NCBI GenBank assembly: GCA_900552315.1
Contig: URZM01000031.1
Span: 1 to 16,549 of the forward strand
Source: an uncultured Bacteroidales bacterium
Lineage (GTDB): Bacteria > Bacteroidota > Bacteroidia > Bacteroidales > Muribaculaceae
Length of the DNA: 16,549 bases
Direction of reading: 5' to 3'
This document shows, piece after piece, positions 15,740 through 16,549 of this stretch (position 1 is its first letter; each line of letters begins with the position of its first letter). Under the pieces are notes generated by a model. It worked only from the letters and a program-made list of their open reading frames with translations, was not told the origin of the DNA and made no database searches. A program made the position numbers and the translations under genes.

Positions 15740-16038
15740 CGAGTTTTTATCTGTGAGATAACAACAAGTAATAGCTTGTCTCCGGGAGGCTGCGCCACAT
15801 TCGGCTTCGGGCTTTCCGGAGACTTTGGAGTATTCAGGCATTTGAAGTCCACGCACAAAGTAAATGTGCATTTCGACTTGTATGTAGGGATGCACCACGG
15901 TGCATCCGCTTGTTCTTTTAGAGAGTGTTTGAATCACACCGCATAGAATCCTTATAGAATCTTAAGACGGTTTAAACCCAAACACACTCTTATACCCAGG
16001 CATCCGACTCTCACTTAACCCCTCCTCTGACATTGCTT
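15740..16038. repeat. Multi-hairpin non-coding region between the YtxH pair and the holin-like gene
   Basis: No gene in 299 bases, but dense structure. GTCTCCGG/CCGGAGAC (15778-15785 / 15816-15823) closes a 46-base hairpin. A two-part stem follows: AAGTC/GACTT (15845-15849 / 15875-15879) around GCACA/TGTGC (15853-15857 / 15865-15869). Next is a perfect 9-pair inverted repeat GGATGCACC/GGTGCATCC at 15888-15907. The last part is an imperfect inverted repeat at 15920-15990 enclosing an 11-base near-tandem repeat ATAGAATC (15943, 15954) and the palindrome GGTTTAAACC (15969-15978). The first hairpin may terminate the YtxH transcript, although only three T follow. The rest resembles dispersed palindromic or MITE-like sequence. 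No clear TAnnTTTG promoter for the next gene. Confidence 0.6.
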
Positions 16039-16416
16039 ATGAAACAATCGTTTATGGACCAAATCAAAGAGCTTTTCAAGCTCGGGAAGAGATACGTGCG
16101 GCTGCAGGCTGACTGCATACGTCTAACCGCCGCCGAGAAACTGACCGTACTGTTCTCCTCGCTGGCACTGGGCCTTATCGGCATCCTGCTGGGCGCGCTG
16201 TGCGTGGTGCTTCTGGCCATGTCGGCAGTATGCGCTTTCGGCGAGATGATGGCTCCCTGGCTGGCCTACCTGTGCGTGGCCGGGATAGTGGCCCTGCTCG
16301 TGGTCCTGCTGATAGCGTTCCGCAAACATCTGATAGTAAACCCTATAGCCCGGCTTATATCGAAACTGATATATCCCAAGGTCCCAACCGTCAAAAACAA
16401 AGAAGGCCATGAATGA
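16039..16416 (+). CDS. Two-helix membrane protein, phage-holin-like family
   Basis: A 125-residue inner-membrane protein resembling the holin-superfamily proteins that bacteria carry outside prophages (Putative Actinobacterial Holin-X type). An amphipathic N-terminus (MDQIKELFKLGKRYVRLQAD) leads to two long hydrophobic helices, about 36-65 (TVLFSSLALGLIGILLGALCVVLL) and 74-96 (WLAYLCVAGIVALLVVLLIAF). A basic C-terminus ends PKVPTVKNKEGHE. The frame reaches back to a TTG at 16033; the ATG at 16039 is preferred, with another in-frame ATG at 16054 also possible. Its last codons overlap the next gene by eight bases (16409-16416), so translation is coupled. No phage genes surround it, so lysis is unlikely; a membrane or stress role alongside the YtxH proteins is inferred from clustering. 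Confidence 0.8.
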   Translation: MKQSFMDQIKELFKLGKRYVRLQADCIRLTAAEKLTVLFSSLALGLIGILLGALCVVLLAMSAVCAFGEMMAPWLAYLCVAGIVALLVVLLIAFRKHLIVNPIARLISKLIYPKVPTVKNKEGHE

Positions 16417-16549
16417 AGACAAGAAAAACACGGCCGTGATGGCGCTTGCCGACGAGCCGGTGAAAAAGAAAGGATACAGCCTGGACGAGATGCGCTACCA
16501 GCTCGCGCTCAAAGAGCTGCAAAAGGAGTTTTGCAAGGAGAAGCTGATC
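16409..16549 (+). CDS. Hypothetical protein, N-terminal part (runs off the window)
   Basis: The first 47 codons of a gene starting at ATG 16409, inside the end of the holin-like gene. It begins MNEDKKNTAVMALADEPVKK and continues with KKGYSLDEMRYQLALKELQKEF, a charged helical segment with no signal peptide and no stop before the window edge. Highly charged, lysine/glutamate-rich and probably cytoplasmic. The family is not recognised from this fragment. The eight-base overlap with the membrane protein suggests the two work together. Confidence 0.75.
   Translation, partial: MNEDKKNTAVMALADEPVKKKGYSLDEMRYQLALKELQKEFCKEKLI

Noticed and set aside
16039..16416. Holin-like gene as a sign of a prophage
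   Set aside because: No phage structural, integrase or lysis-enzyme genes adjoin it; chromosomal holin-superfamily proteins beside YtxH genes are ordinary in this phylum.

Overview
The window looks like a chromosomal piece of a gut-type Bacteroidales bacterium (Bacteroidota). Three things point there. Several genes have the Bacteroidota-specific promoter (TTTG, about 20 bases, TAnnTTTG), and two of these are exact matches with a 20-base spacer. Most starts lack a strong Shine-Dalgarno sequence. The gene families (Sec-exported RHS/YD-repeat giant protein, UvrA followed by a small lipoprotein, tandem YtxH proteins followed by a holin-like membrane protein) are typical of the order. The genus cannot be fixed from the sequence; the mid-50s to 60s GC of most coding regions would suit a Muribaculaceae-like or related lineage (inference).

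Layout. 1-1277: three leftward genes, namely the 5' end of ribulose-phosphate 3-epimerase, a 58-residue hypothetical protein and an ECF sigma factor. A terminator and the rpe promoter are packed into about 45 bases. 1278-3300: a rightward pair, a membrane FMN-binding/4Fe-4S protein and a membrane-anchored nitroreductase, which looks like an electron-transfer module facing the periplasm and ends in a long hairpin. 3275-6556: leftward uvrA overlapping a small lipoprotein gene by ATGA. 6557-7079: non-coding DNA holding a 178-base stretch without a single G, a three-hairpin repeat element and a well-formed promoter with a dyad around its -7 box. 7080-15166: a secreted 2,231-residue RHS/YD-repeat protein whose core ends at the PxxxxDPxG motif, followed by an AT-rich 219-residue C-terminal domain with an HExxH metallopeptidase signature. 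After it come a tightly linked lipoprotein (candidate immunity or partner protein) and a decayed coding extension. 15283-16549: two paralogous YtxH-type envelope proteins, a multi-hairpin non-coding region, a two-helix holin-like protein and the start of an overlapping hypothetical gene.

How the parts fit. The most interesting locus is the RHS cassette. GC falls sharply at the core/C-terminal junction, as expected when polymorphic-toxin tips are exchanged by recombination. The tip carries HExxH with a downstream DEYEAY, and the next gene starts 12 bases after the stop. A toxin/immunity relation is an inference, and the partner's own HExxH-like motif and broken 3' end complicate it. The FMN/Fe-S plus anchored nitroreductase pair is a second candidate system, an envelope redox chain whose substrate is unknown. 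The remaining genes are ordinary housekeeping or envelope genes.
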